Assembly (NCBI RefSeq): GCF_900142925.1
Contig: NZ_FRCN01000019.1
Coordinates: 56,282-120,281 of the forward strand
From: Chitinophaga sp. CF418
GTDB lineage: Bacteria > Bacteroidota > Bacteroidia > Chitinophagales > Chitinophagaceae
Direction: 5' to 3'
Length of the DNA stretch: 64,000 bases
Shown here: piece by piece, positions 35,666 through 45,098 of the stretch
How positions within the stretch are numbered: position 1 is the stretch's first letter
Layout: each line of letters starts with the position of its first letter
Program-made: the position numbers and the translations under genes
The notes under the pieces: generated by a model
Databases searched by the model: none
What the model saw: the letters and a program-made list of their open reading frames with translations, nothing else
What the model was told of the DNA's origin: nothing

Positions 35666-38440
35666 ATGTTACATCCGGTAGCCCAACTGAGAGGCCTTGT
35701 GCTTCTTATTATACTTACTTTATGTGTATCAGCCTCCTCGTATGGCCAGACCGGCACCATTACGGGGACCGTCACGGATGGCAAAGGACCGCTGGCCAAT
35801 GCCACTGTACATATCGAGCATACCAATAAAGGCGGATATACCAACGCCCAGGGGCGCTTTACCCTGGAAATAGTACCCGGCAATCATACAGTGCTGATCA
35901 GTTACGTGGGCTATGCCGCCCAGCGTAAGACAGTGACCGTCAGCGCCGGACAAACCACTACGCTGGATGTGACACTCGAGGCAAGCACTACCATGAATGA
36001 ACTGGTGGTATTAGGCTCCCGCAGCCTGCCACGTACACAAACGGAAACGCCTGTACCGGTAGACGTCATTGACATCAAACGTATTGCTGCCGATGCCCCG
36101 CAGGTGTCTATCAACCAGATCCTGAACTATGTGGCTCCGTCCTTCAGCTCTGGTACACAAACAGTTGCAGATGGTACTGACCATATTGATCCTGCTTCCC
36201 TGCGTGGTCTGGGGCCTGATCAGGTACTGGTGCTGGTGAACGGTAAGCGCCGGTACAATACCGCCCTGGTGAATGTAAACGGTAGTTTCGGCCGTGGCGC
36301 GGTAGGTACCGATATGAATGCCATTCCCACATCTGCCATTGACCGTATTGAAATACTGCGTGATGGCGCCGCCGCTCAGTATGGTTCTGATGCCATCGCC
36401 GGTGTGATCAACATCATCCTGAAAAGTACGGTGAACCGCCTGAACGTAAATGTAACCACAGGCGCCAACGTTACCTCGCAGGCAGACGATAATATAGACG
36501 GCCAGACGGTGCAGACCGGCGTTAACTACGGTATTCCTGTGGGCACAAAAGGAGGGTACATCAACTTCGGTGGTTCTTACGATTACCGTAACTATACCAA
36601 CCGTTCCGGGTCATGGACAGGCGCTATTTACCGCACCTATCCCGGTGGCGTGGATAAAACGGATTCTTTCCTGGTGGCCAACAACATCACCCGTAATGAC
36701 ATCCGGATGCGCGCCGGCCAGTCGAAACTGCGCAGCGCACAGCTGTTTGTAAATGCCAGCATTCCGCTGGAAAACAATGCGGAAGTTTATTTCTTCGGAG
36801 GTATCGGTTACCGTAACGGAGAGGCTGCCGGGGTATACCGCTTGCCCCACGACAGCAGGAATATACTGGAGATCTATCCACTGGGTTTCCTGCCGGAAAT
36901 ACACAGCGATATTTATGACCGTTCTTTTGCAGTGGGTATACGTGGTAACCTGGGCGACTGGAAAGTGGATTTCAGCAATGCCTATGGCCGTAATGAATTT
37001 GGTTTCAAAGTGGAAAATTCACTGAACGCATCTCTGGGCAAAGCGTCTCCCACAAGCTTTACCTGTGGCGGACCTGTCTTCACCCAGAACACCACCAACG
37101 TGGATTTCTCCCGCCGTTTTAACGTACTGGAAGGATTGGATGTAGCCTTTGGAGCAGAGCACCGCTTCGAGCAATATCAGCTGATAGCCGGGGCAGAGAA
37201 CTCTTACACCGATTATGGACGCGCTAGGAAGATTGGTGTGGACGCTAATGGCAAAGACATCCTCATACCAGACCCGCAGGGATCTGTCAATACTGTATTC
37301 GGGCCTGATGGTACACCCAGGGCCGGCGGTGCACAGGTATTCCCCGGCTTCCGTCCTGAGAATGCGATCAGGGCCACCCGCAGCGCTATTGCCGGTTATG
37401 TGGACGTAGAAGCCAATTTCTCATCCGCATTCCTGCTGGGAGGCGCCTTGCGTTTTGAGAACTATAACGATTTCGGCAGTACGCTGAATGGTAAGCTGAC
37501 AGCCCGTTATAAGCTGAGTGAGAAAACTGCGCTCAGGGCATCTGCCAGTACCGGGTTCAGGGCGCCATCCCTGCATCAGCGCTTTTACTCTTCTACCTCC
37601 ACTTTGTTTGTAGATGGTGTGCCTTATGAAGTGGGTACTTTCACCAACGACAGCCGCCCTGCACAACTGCTGGGCATTCCACAGCTGAAACCTGAAAAGT
37701 CCAAAAGTATCAGCGCCGGGTTTACCAGCACTTTCGGTAAGTTCAATCTGACCCTGGACGGTTACTTTACGCATATCAACGACCGCATCGTATATACTGA
37801 CCAGTTCTCCGGCAATAATGCCGATACAGCGTCTGCCGTCGACAAGGAAATATACCAGCTGTTGTCGCTCGCCAATGCCAACAGGGCGGCGTTCTTTGCC
37901 AACGCGATCAATTCCGAGACCAAGGGCCTGGACCTGGTACTGACCTACAGTACAAAGCTGGGCAGGGGAACACTGCGTGCAGACCTTTCCGGTACCTATA
38001 GCTATACACAGCGTGTTGGTCAGATCAAGGCTTCTGAAAAACTGAAAGGCAAAGAGAATATCTATTTCAGCCGCGCCAGCAGGATCTACCTGGAAAGAAC
38101 GGTGCCACGTGAGAAAGTGAACCTGACATTATCTTACAACATCGGTAAGTTCAATGCCTTCCTGCGTAACGTTCACTTCGGATCTGTGGAGGAAGCAACC
38201 AACGATCCTGCTTTCTTCCAGACCTATTCTGCCAAAGTGGTAACGGATGTGGCGGTGGGATATAAGCTGACGCCTGCCCTGAAACTGAGCATCGGTTCCA
38301 ACAATGTGTTTGACGTGTATCCGGACCTGGTAGCCAATCCTGCCAATACCACCAACAACCAGTTCAGGTATAGCAGAAGGGTGACACAGTTCGGTTATAA
38401 TGGCCGTTTCCTGTTTGCAAGGCTGGAGCTGAACCTGTAA
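35666..38440 (+). CDS. TonB-dependent receptor with carboxypeptidase-like domain
   Basis: This 924-residue outer-membrane receptor has a signal peptide (about 1-27, ending SSYGQ). A carboxypeptidase-like module (GTITGTVTDGKGPLANATV, then ISYVGYAAQR) is followed by a plug (LVVLGSRSLPRTQTETPVP, then LRGLGPDQVLVLVNGKRR and IEILRDGAAAQYGSDAIAGV). The barrel ends in an aromatic-rich strand (GRFLFARLELNL). It is shaped like a siderophore/cofactor receptor rather than SusC and lacks a SusD partner. No ligand-specific neighbours are present. A hairpin terminator ends the transcript. Confidence 0.93.
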   Translation: MLHPVAQLRGLVLLIILTLCVSASSYGQTGTITGTVTDGKGPLANATVHIEHTNKGGYTNAQGRFTLEIVPGNHTVLISYVGYAAQRKTVTVSAGQTTTLDVTLEASTTMNELVVLGSRSLPRTQTETPVPVDVIDIKRIAADAPQVSINQILNYVAPSFSSGTQTVADGTDHIDPASLRGLGPDQVLVLVNGKRRYNTALVNVNGSFGRGAVGTDMNAIPTSAIDRIEILRDGAAAQYGSDAIAGVINIILKSTVNRLNVNVTTGANVTSQADDNIDGQTVQTGVNYGIPVGTKGGYINFGGSYDYRNYTNRSGSWTGAIYRTYPGGVDKTDSFLVANNITRNDIRMRAGQSKLRSAQLFVNASIPLENNAEVYFFGGIGYRNGEAAGVYRLPHDSRNILEIYPLGFLPEIHSDIYDRSFAVGIRGNLGDWKVDFSNAYGRNEFGFKVENSLNASLGKASPTSFTCGGPVFTQNTTNVDFSRRFNVLEGLDVAFGAEHRFEQYQLIAGAENSYTDYGRARKIGVDANGKDILIPDPQGSVNTVFGPDGTPRAGGAQVFPGFRPENAIRATRSAIAGYVDVEANFSSAFLLGGALRFENYNDFGSTLNGKLTARYKLSEKTALRASASTGFRAPSLHQRFYSSTSTLFVDGVPYEVGTFTNDSRPAQLLGIPQLKPEKSKSISAGFTSTFGKFNLTLDGYFTHINDRIVYTDQFSGNNADTASAVDKEIYQLLSLANANRAAFFANAINSETKGLDLVLTYSTKLGRGTLRADLSGTYSYTQRVGQIKASEKLKGKENIYFSRASRIYLERTVPREKVNLTLSYNIGKFNAFLRNVHFGSVEEATNDPAFFQTYSAKVVTDVAVGYKLTPALKLSIGSNNVFDVYPDLVANPANTTNNQFRYSRRVTQFGYNGRFLFARLELNL

Positions 38441-38462
38441 ATATTTACTGTAACTGAATAAA

Positions 38463-38515
38463 TATCAATGGAATGAATGCAGTTGGCCGTTCATTCCATT
38501 GATACATTAATTTTT
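38463..38515 (+). terminator. Terminator after the TonB receptor gene
   Basis: A perfect 15-bp stem (38463-38477 with 38490-38504) and 12-nt loop is followed after CATTAA by TTTTT. Confidence 0.85.
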
Positions 38516-38583
38516 CCTGCTATTTATATTATTATATTTTGCTATATTGAGTATGCCTTTTCAAGATATTTATCCGCATCAGC

Positions 38584-39003
38584 ATGTCCGGTGAACGAAC
38601 TTCTATAAACATATACAGCACATTGCTCCCAGGATTTCTTCTGTTACTGTTTGCCATCAGTGGATCAGGCTGTGTTTCCGCAGAGGAACATAACAGTGAA
38701 CTGTTACGCCAGGTAATGCGGGAAGAGAACGGGCATATCCGCTGGAAGGTATATGGCTTTACTGACGATCCCTACAAAGAAAAGGTGGAGATCTACTATG
38801 AAAATGGTAAGCTGAAAGAAGTGTATTACCGGAGGGCCGGAAGAATGGAAGGCGTCAGGAATGTTTTCTTCGATAATGGTAAACTATCGGAAACAGGTCA
38901 CTGGCATGAAGATAACAGGCTGGGGGAGTTCCGTTACTACCGGCAGGACGGGCATCTTGAATGTGTACAGTATTTCGGGCTGATAGGTGAAAGTGTGGAA
39001 TAA
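38584..39003 (+). CDS. Lipoprotein with YwqK/MORN-like repeats
   Basis: This is a 139-residue protein with a leader ending in a lipobox-like SGSGC (about Cys30). Two or three MORN_2/YwqK-type repeats follow: YYENGKLKEVYYRRAGRMEG, FFDNGKLSETGHWHEDNRLG and YRQDGHLECVQYF. Such repeats form a beta-hairpin array of unknown ligand. Databases often label the family as toxin-antitoxin YwqK antitoxin, but no toxin gene adjoins, so that role is not supported here. It may share a promoter with the peptidase gene that starts 45 bp downstream. Confidence 0.75.
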   Translation: MSGERTSINIYSTLLPGFLLLLFAISGSGCVSAEEHNSELLRQVMREENGHIRWKVYGFTDDPYKEKVEIYYENGKLKEVYYRRAGRMEGVRNVFFDNGKLSETGHWHEDNRLGEFRYYRQDGHLECVQYFGLIGESVE

Positions 39004-39048
39004 AACCTGTCAATTGTTTATCTTAGGTAAACAAATTGAAGGATCAAT

Positions 39049-41562
39049 ATGCGCAAATTGCTGTTATCGTCCCTTATACTGCTCATGGTGCAGACAGGGT
39101 TTTCACAGAGCCTGCTTACACCTGATCAGTTCCTCGGTTATGCGCCCGGAACCCAGTTCACGCCCTATCACCGCGTACTTGACTACTTCAGAGCCGTTGC
39201 CGCTGTTACGTCCAATATGCAGCTGATCCAATACGGCACTACTTATGAAGGCCGTCCCCTGATGCTGGCCCTGATCTCTTCCCCTGAAAATATCAACAAA
39301 ACTGAACAGATAAGACAACACAACCTGGAACTGGCCAGTGGCAATGGCAAGCCTGCCGCCGGCGATCCCGTGATTGTCTGGCTTAGTTATAACGTACATG
39401 GCAATGAAGCTGTTTCTACCGAAGCCGCCATGGTTACCCTGTACATGCTTGCCAACAAAGAGAATAAAGAACAACAGGAATGGCTGAAGAATACGGTTGT
39501 GATCATTGATCCCTGCTTAAATCCCGACGGAAGGGAACGCTACGTGAACTTCTACAACCAGGTGCATACCCGTTATGCAGACCCTTTATTGTTTGCCAGG
39601 GAGCACAATGAACCATGGCCGGGAGGGAGGGCGAACCACTACTATTTTGACCTGAACCGTGACTGGGCCTGGCAAACGCAGGTGGAATCGCAGCAAAGGG
39701 TTATCCAGTACAATCGCTGGATGCCACAGGTGCATGTTGATTTTCATGAGCAGTCCATCGATGCCCCTTATTACTTTGCGCCCGCTGCAGAGCCGTTCCA
39801 TGATATTATCAAACCCTGGCAGCGTAGTATGCAGATGCTGATCGGTAAGAACAATGCACGGTACTTTGACAAAGAAGGCTGGTTGTATTTCACCAAGGAA
39901 TTCTTTGATATGTTTTACCCCAGTTATGGAGATACCTATCCTACCTATAATGGCGGCATCGGAATGACCTACGAGCAGGGAGGAGGAGGACGTGCAGGGC
40001 TGGCCGGTTTGAAACAGGACGGCGATACCCTGACACTGACAGAACGTATTGCCCATCACCGCACTACCGGACTGTCAACCATAGAAATAGCTTCACAACA
40101 GGCCGCACAAATGCTGAAGGAATTCTCCCGGTATTTCTATGAAGCCGTTCATACACCTGATGGCCCTTATCAGTCTTATGTGGTAAAGGCTAACGGTAAT
40201 AGTGAGAAACTGGCCTCCCTGGGCACCTTGCTCAACAGGAACGGCATCCGTTTCGGTTACGGCTCGGCAGTGAATAAAGCCAGCGGATTTAATTACTTCA
40301 ATGGCAAAACGGAGAACTTCAGTATAGAGAAGGAAGACATGGTGATCAGCGCTGCACAGGCCAGGTCCAACCTGCTGAAAGTATTGATAGAGCCCGATTC
40401 CCGTTTATCCGATTCCGTCACTTATGATATTACGGCCTGGTCCCTGCCTTACGCCTATGGCCTGCAAACCTATGGTGTGCGTCAGCCGCTGACGCCGGCA
40501 AAGGACAGTCTGCAGAATACCGTGAACGCTAATCTGGCGGCCGCCAGACCCTACGCCTACCTGGCCCGCTGGAACAGTATCAAGGACGTACGCTTCCTCT
40601 CGGCATTGCTGCAGAAACACATCCGTGTAAGATTTGCGGAAGGCGATTTTATTGCCGGAGGTAAATCCTTTCCCGCAGGTACACTCATCATTACCAGGTC
40701 TGGCAATGAGGCCACAGGTGCACAATTTGACGAACAGGTCATTGCACTGGCCAATACCTATAAAGCCGGACTGGATGAGGTGAATACCGGCTTTGTAGAG
40801 AAAGGCGTGGACTTTGGCTCGGAGAAAGTGCGGTTTATTAAACCTATCAGGGTGGCTGTTGTAATGGGTGAAGGTGTTTCCTCCCTTGCTGCGGGAGAGG
40901 TATGGCATTTCTTCGAACAGCAGATAGGTTACCCGCTCACGATCGTAGATGAAAAGCAATTGTCCCGGGTGAACTGGAAAGACCTCGATGTACTGATCCT
41001 CCCGGATGGCAATTATAAATTTTTGTCAGAGAAAGACAATGCTAATAAGCTGCGGGACTGGATCACCGGTGGTGGTAAACTGATTGCCCTGCAGGGAGCA
41101 CTGGCGCAGATAGCCTCCCTCGACTGGGGCATTCACCAGAAAAAGGAAGACGAAGAAAAAGAGGAGAAGAAAGATGAATACGCCCAGCTGAAGCCTTATG
41201 CCAACCGTGAAAGAGAAGGCGTCAAGCAACTCATTCCCGGCGCTATTTACAAGGTACAGCTGGACAACAGCCATCCGCTGGCCTTCGGATTTCCGTCAGT
41301 CTACTATACCCTCAAACAGGACAGCAGGATATACGACTACCTGGACGATGGCGGCTGGAATGTTGGCATACTGAAGAAAGACAACTACCTCAGCGGTTTT
41401 GTTGGTATGGAAACACGCAAGAAACTCAGAGACGGCCTACTCTTCGGCGTAAAGGAAATGGGAGACGGCAAGATTGTGCTGATGGCCGACGACCCGCTGT
41501 TCCGCAGTTTCTGGGAAAACGGGAAACTGATGTTCGGCAACGCACTGTTTATGGTGTGGTAG
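39049..41562 (+). CDS. Secreted M14-family zinc carboxypeptidase
   Basis: This 837-residue peptidase has a signal peptide (1-19, TGFSQ). Zinc ligands are His117 and Glu120 in NVHGNEA and His233 in VDFHEQS. The likely catalytic Glu309 is in GMTYEQGGGG. The C-terminal third (from about 600) resembles a class I amidotransferase-like flavodoxin fold (RVAVVMGEGVSS, then LDVLILPDGNY), a known companion of this Bacteroidota M14 subgroup. A charged K/E-rich insert occurs around 700. It should trim peptides in the periplasm or outside the cell. The stop codon and last residues lie within the first unit of a downstream tandem repeat. Confidence 0.92.
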   Translation: MRKLLLSSLILLMVQTGFSQSLLTPDQFLGYAPGTQFTPYHRVLDYFRAVAAVTSNMQLIQYGTTYEGRPLMLALISSPENINKTEQIRQHNLELASGNGKPAAGDPVIVWLSYNVHGNEAVSTEAAMVTLYMLANKENKEQQEWLKNTVVIIDPCLNPDGRERYVNFYNQVHTRYADPLLFAREHNEPWPGGRANHYYFDLNRDWAWQTQVESQQRVIQYNRWMPQVHVDFHEQSIDAPYYFAPAAEPFHDIIKPWQRSMQMLIGKNNARYFDKEGWLYFTKEFFDMFYPSYGDTYPTYNGGIGMTYEQGGGGRAGLAGLKQDGDTLTLTERIAHHRTTGLSTIEIASQQAAQMLKEFSRYFYEAVHTPDGPYQSYVVKANGNSEKLASLGTLLNRNGIRFGYGSAVNKASGFNYFNGKTENFSIEKEDMVISAAQARSNLLKVLIEPDSRLSDSVTYDITAWSLPYAYGLQTYGVRQPLTPAKDSLQNTVNANLAAARPYAYLARWNSIKDVRFLSALLQKHIRVRFAEGDFIAGGKSFPAGTLIITRSGNEATGAQFDEQVIALANTYKAGLDEVNTGFVEKGVDFGSEKVRFIKPIRVAVVMGEGVSSLAAGEVWHFFEQQIGYPLTIVDEKQLSRVNWKDLDVLILPDGNYKFLSEKDNANKLRDWITGGGKLIALQGALAQIASLDWGIHQKKEDEEKEEKKDEYAQLKPYANREREGVKQLIPGAIYKVQLDNSHPLAFGFPSVYYTLKQDSRIYDYLDDGGWNVGILKKDNYLSGFVGMETRKKLRDGLLFGVKEMGDGKIVLMADDPLFRSFWENGKLMFGNALFMVW

Positions 41563-41900
41563 TGCTTAACATCTTATCTGACTACGCTGCAATAGATTTA
41601 AGCCGTTTGGTGCGGTAGTGCTTAACATCTTATCTGACTATAATGCATAGCTTTAAGCCGTTTGGTGCGGTAGTGCTTAACATCTTATCTGACTATAATG
41701 CATAGCTTTAAGCCGTTTGCTGCGGTTGTGCTTAACATCTTATCTGACTATAATGCAATAGCTTTAAACCGTTTGGTGCGGTTGTGCTTAACATCTTATC
41801 TGACTATAATGCAATAGCTTTAAGCCGTTTGGCGCGGTTGTGCTTAACATCTTATCTGACCATAATGTATAGCTTTAAGCCGTTTGGCAGGTAGTTCTTA
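41543..41900. repeat. 55/56-bp tandem repeat array between converging genes
   Basis: Six near-identical units begin (TGCTTAAC) at 41563, 41619, 41674, 41729, 41785 and 41841, a spacing of 55 or 56 bp. A seventh, decayed copy starts near 41893. Each unit reads TGCTTAACATCTTATCTGAC, then TATAATGCAATAGC, then TTTAAGCCGTTTGGTGCGGT. GCTTAA and TTAAGC form a weak stem inside the unit. The array overlaps the stop codon of the M14 peptidase on one side and the stop codon of the thioredoxin-like gene on the other, filling the gap completely. There are no unique spacers, so it is not CRISPR. Confidence 0.92.
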
Positions 41901-42500
41901 AAATCTTTTAATATTACATCCCAGGGCCTGTGTGGAGTTCACCCGCACAGCTTTGCCTGCCAGCAGATCATTGATGGCGTTACTCAGGTGTCGCATTTTG
42001 ACAGCTTCCGCATTGCCCGGATTATCATCAATAGCCCCCTTATAAACGAGTTTTGCCTGCTGGTTGAATAGATAACATTCAGGCATATGATTGGCCTCAA
42101 AAGCGTCTGCTAATTCAGTTTTTTTATCTGCCACGTAATACCAGTTGTATTGTTGACCGGTGGCATAAGTCTTCATGGCTGCCAGCACTGTTTTTTCATC
42201 TGCACCGGCGGTGTTTGAATTGATCAGTACCACACCGATATTATTGCTGAGTGCATATTTACAGATCTCCTGCGTACGGGCCTGGTTCCTTTCAATATAA
42301 GGGCAGGTATTGCCGGAAAATATCACCAGTAATCCGTTACTTAATCTTGCTTTATTGAGTGTGATTTCTTTACCGGAAAAATCCTGGAGTACAACGTCTG
42401 CTTTAGGTAAAGGCGCTCCTATTTCCAATGGAAGAGTGACGGCCGGTTGCATGGCCACCAGCCAGGAGTATAGGATCAATAGACAGTATACGTTTCTCAT
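41898..42500 (-). CDS. Thioredoxin-like (redoxin/AhpC-TSA type) exported protein
   Basis: The 200-residue protein has an N-terminal hydrophobic signal (CLLILYSWLVAMQP). Its thioredoxin fold carries FSGNTCPYIERNQ, with a single active-site-type Cys66. The family variant CPYxxxxQ and the C-terminal ALGCNIKR motif (second cysteine) are typical of small periplasmic redoxins of Bacteroidota. It probably reduces peroxides or thiols in the periplasm. The stop codon lies in a decayed copy of the neighbouring tandem repeat, so its last residues are set by repeat DNA. Confidence 0.8.
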   Translation of the reverse strand: MRNVYCLLILYSWLVAMQPAVTLPLEIGAPLPKADVVLQDFSGKEITLNKARLSNGLLVIFSGNTCPYIERNQARTQEICKYALSNNIGVVLINSNTAGADEKTVLAAMKTYATGQQYNWYYVADKKTELADAFEANHMPECYLFNQQAKLVYKGAIDDNPGNAEAVKMRHLSNAINDLLAGKAVRVNSTQALGCNIKRF

Positions 42501-42623
42501 AAATATAGGTTTCAGGTTAACGCTAATCCCTTGCTCATCTTTCGCTTAGGATTGTACAATGAGGAAATCCGACCCGGGATCCCATTATAAAGATACAAAT
42601 ATGTGTGATTTTTATCTAATTTA

Positions 42624-43595
42624 TCAGGAGAGGCCGCGCACCTCTTCAGGGAGGTTTTCCCGGCGGGTTTCTGCTGTTTCCTTCAGTATCCGGATGCTGG
42701 CATTCAGCTCAAAACCGATCAGCAGAATGAAGGAATAGAGGTAAATGGACAACATGAGGATGAGGATAGTGCCCACGGAGCCGTATATCTTGTTGTAGTT
42801 GGCGAAATTGTTGACAAAGAAGGAAAAGAGGATGGTTACCACGATCATCATAATAGTGGCGAAAGTAGATCCTGCGGTAATGAACTTCCATCGCTTGGTC
42901 GTGGCCGGAACGAAGCGGTAGATCACGGAAAGCATGGAGAAGAACAGTAAAGCGATCAGTATCCAGCGGGTCATATCGGCCAGGGATAGTATGCGGGTAT
43001 CGGTAATGCCCAGGTATTTGAAAATGAAACTCAGTACGGTACCCTGCGCAATGATCAGTATGATGGTCAGCAGCAGGAGAAAGATCAGTATGAGTGTCAG
43101 CTTCAGGGCCATGAGCCTTTTCTGCCACCATTTTCTGCGGCGGAAGCCGGGCGACTTTTTATTAAAAGAGCGGGCCAGTCCCATCACCGCATTGGAGGAT
43201 GCAAAAAATCCCGTCAGGAAGGCGATAGACAGCAATCCGTTACGGTGGGTATACAGGAAGTCATGGATCATGTCCCGTATGATAATGTAGGTATTGTAGT
43301 TGGGGGTAACATCTTCCGCCAGTTCATACAGGGTAGCCTCCACATTTTTCATGGGGATGTAGGGCACGAGGGTGAACAGGAAGATGAAGAATGGGGGAAT
43401 GGCCAGCAGGAAGTTGAATGAGATAGCTGCTGCCCGTTCCCCCAGGCTCCGGTTCCCCATTTCCTTCAGAAAGAACTTGATCACATCGTACAGGGGCACT
43501 CCTTCAAAACCGGGCAGCACCAGTGTTTTACTGATGTTTACCAGTTTACGGAAGGGCCTGGATGTAAGAATGATCTTTTCTGGTCTGAACGGCAT
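42624..43595 (-). CDS. YihY/BrkB-family inner-membrane protein
   Basis: This 323-residue membrane protein has about six hydrophobic helices, for example ISFNFLLAIPPFFIFLFTLV, LILIFLLLLTIILIIAQGTV and LILMLSIYLYSFILLIGFEL. The conserved YihY stretch AISFNFLLAIPPF and the aromatic YGSVGTILILM are present. The family was once called ribonuclease BN, which is wrong, and its function is unknown. It starts 11 bp after the mltG stop, so it is probably co-transcribed with mltG. Confidence 0.9.
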   Translation of the reverse strand: MPFRPEKIILTSRPFRKLVNISKTLVLPGFEGVPLYDVIKFFLKEMGNRSLGERAAAISFNFLLAIPPFFIFLFTLVPYIPMKNVEATLYELAEDVTPNYNTYIIIRDMIHDFLYTHRNGLLSIAFLTGFFASSNAVMGLARSFNKKSPGFRRRKWWQKRLMALKLTLILIFLLLLTIILIIAQGTVLSFIFKYLGITDTRILSLADMTRWILIALLFFSMLSVIYRFVPATTKRWKFITAGSTFATIMMIVVTILFSFFVNNFANYNKIYGSVGTILILMLSIYLYSFILLIGFELNASIRILKETAETRRENLPEEVRGLS

Positions 43596-43606
43596 TGTAG
43601 TTTAAG

Positions 43607-44665
43607 TTATATCCCTCTCGCATTTAATGCAGCATGGAATGCCTGGGCATTTTTCATGTGCTCTGCGTAGGTAGCGGCAAAGGCATGATATCCGGAGAAA
43701 TCAGCTTTAGCGCAAAAATAGATATAATCAGTTTCCGGCGTATTCAGTACTGCTTCAATAGTTTTAATGGAAGGAGTACAGATAGGGCCCGGAGGCAGGC
43801 CGGCATTCTGATAGGTATTGTAAGGCGATGAGAAGGCAATATGTCCTTCCCTGATCCTGCGGATGGAAAAGTCCTGCAGGGCGAATTTCACCGTAGGGTC
43901 TGCCTGCAGGCGCATGCCTTTGCGGAAGCGGTTGATGTATACGCTGGAGATCAGTGGCTTCTCGTCATTTTTATTGGTTTCTTCTTCCACGATAGAAGCG
44001 ATGATCATCACCTGTACCGTGCTGAGGTCCAGACGGCGGGCAGCTGCCTTGCGGTCGTCTGTCCAGAAAGCGGCGGTTTCCTTTTCGATCTTTTTGAAGG
44101 CGGCTTCTGCGTTGGTATTCCAGTAGAACTGGTAACTGTTTGGAATGAAGGCGCACATCACGGTATTGGTGTCCAGTCCGAACTGGCGGAGGTATACCTG
44201 GTCCCTGAGCAATGCGAGGAAGGTAGCAGAATCGGCTTCCAGGTTGGAGCATATCTTCCTGACAAGGTCCTGTTTGGTGCGCAGTTTGGTGATGGTCAGG
44301 TTCACCGGTGTCTGGCGGCCGGCGCGTAGCAGCTTCACAATATCGAAGTTGCTCATACCGCGGCTGATCTTGTATTTGCCGGCTTTCACCCTTTTTGGAT
44401 ACCCGAGTTCGCGGGCTACCCAATCGAAGCTGGTACGGCTGCGGATGATCTGTTGTTCTTCCAGGCCATCCAGTACATCGGCATAAGTGGCGCCGGTACG
44501 TACATAGAAAAATTTACTATCCCCAAAAGCTTTGGTATTGGGGCCAAATACACGATACCCTATGTATACGAGCAGCCCTGCCAGGATAGCGCAGGCAACT
44601 ACCAGCATACGTTTAATCCATAGATTCTTCTTTTGACTTTTTTTTGCTTTGCTTGTCTTTGCCAT
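43607..44665 (-). CDS. mltG: Endolytic murein transglycosylase
   Basis: This is a 352-residue membrane-anchored enzyme that cleaves nascent peptidoglycan strands and so sets their length. A basic N-terminus and one membrane helix (19-37) precede a LysM-like subdomain and the YceG catalytic domain. The catalytic Glu is Glu227 in IASIVEEETN. SVYINRFRKGMRLQADPTV follows, a strong family signature, and AGLPPGPICTPSIKTIEAVL is also diagnostic. A terminator hairpin separates it from secG. Confidence 0.95.
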   Translation of the reverse strand: MAKTSKAKKSQKKNLWIKRMLVVACAILAGLLVYIGYRVFGPNTKAFGDSKFFYVRTGATYADVLDGLEEQQIIRSRTSFDWVARELGYPKRVKAGKYKISRGMSNFDIVKLLRAGRQTPVNLTITKLRTKQDLVRKICSNLEADSATFLALLRDQVYLRQFGLDTNTVMCAFIPNSYQFYWNTNAEAAFKKIEKETAAFWTDDRKAAARRLDLSTVQVMIIASIVEEETNKNDEKPLISSVYINRFRKGMRLQADPTVKFALQDFSIRRIREGHIAFSSPYNTYQNAGLPPGPICTPSIKTIEAVLNTPETDYIYFCAKADFSGYHAFAATYAEHMKNAQAFHAALNARGI

Positions 44666-44680
44666 AGGATGGTATTCAAT

Positions 44681-44708
44681 AAAAAACCTCGCTTGTGACG
44701 GCGAGGTT
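44681..44708 (-). terminator. Terminator after secG
   Basis: On the minus strand AACCTCGC/GCGAGGTT (44701-44708 with 44685-44692) forms an 8-bp stem followed by a T-run (complement of the A-run at 44681-44686). It lies 26 bp past the secG stop. Confidence 0.88.
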
Positions 44709-44734
44709 CTGAAATAGCTTTAACAGCCGGAATA

Positions 44735-45088
44735 TTATGGTTTTGCCGGAGTCTGGGACGGAGCTGGCGCCGGATTTACCGGTGTAGCTGGTACCTGAGC
44801 GGGAGCTGTAGGGACGGTAACATTTTGTTCCATAACGCCTTTTCTCAAATCAGGAGCCTGACCTTTGCTTACAAACAAAGAGGAGGTGAGGCACAGCACG
44901 GCAATGATGGCAGACAGGATCCAGGTACCTTTTTCAAGCACATCTGTAGTCTGGCGTACACCCATCACCTGGTTACCAAAGCCACCAAAGCTACCGGATA
45001 AACCACCACCTTTCGGGTTTTGTATCAGTACGAAAAAGCCCAATAACACACAGGCCAGGATGATTAATATGCCGAAAATCAATAACAT
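44735..45088 (-). CDS. secG: Preprotein translocase subunit SecG
   Basis: This small inner-membrane subunit of the SecYEG channel has 117 residues. The two membrane helices (about 3-22, and 53-70 WILSAIIAVLCLTSSLFV) flank the conserved cytoplasmic loop QNPKGGGLSGSFGG. The C-terminal tail is Pro/Ala-rich and longer than in E. coli. It follows the low-complexity gene by 10 bp and ends the miaB-to-secG transcript. Confidence 0.95.
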   Translation of the reverse strand: MLLIFGILIILACVLLGFFVLIQNPKGGGLSGSFGGFGNQVMGVRQTTDVLEKGTWILSAIIAVLCLTSSLFVSKGQAPDLRKGVMEQNVTVPTAPAQVPATPVNPAPAPSQTPAKP

Positions 45089-45098
45089 AGTATATAAG

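Noticed and set aside
38584-39003. Toxin-antitoxin module
   Set aside because: YwqK-like repeats carry that database label, but there is no toxin gene beside it and the protein is a predicted lipoprotein.
41543-41900. Possible CRISPR array
   Set aside because: The whole 55/56-bp unit is repeated with no unique spacers and no cas genes lie in the window.
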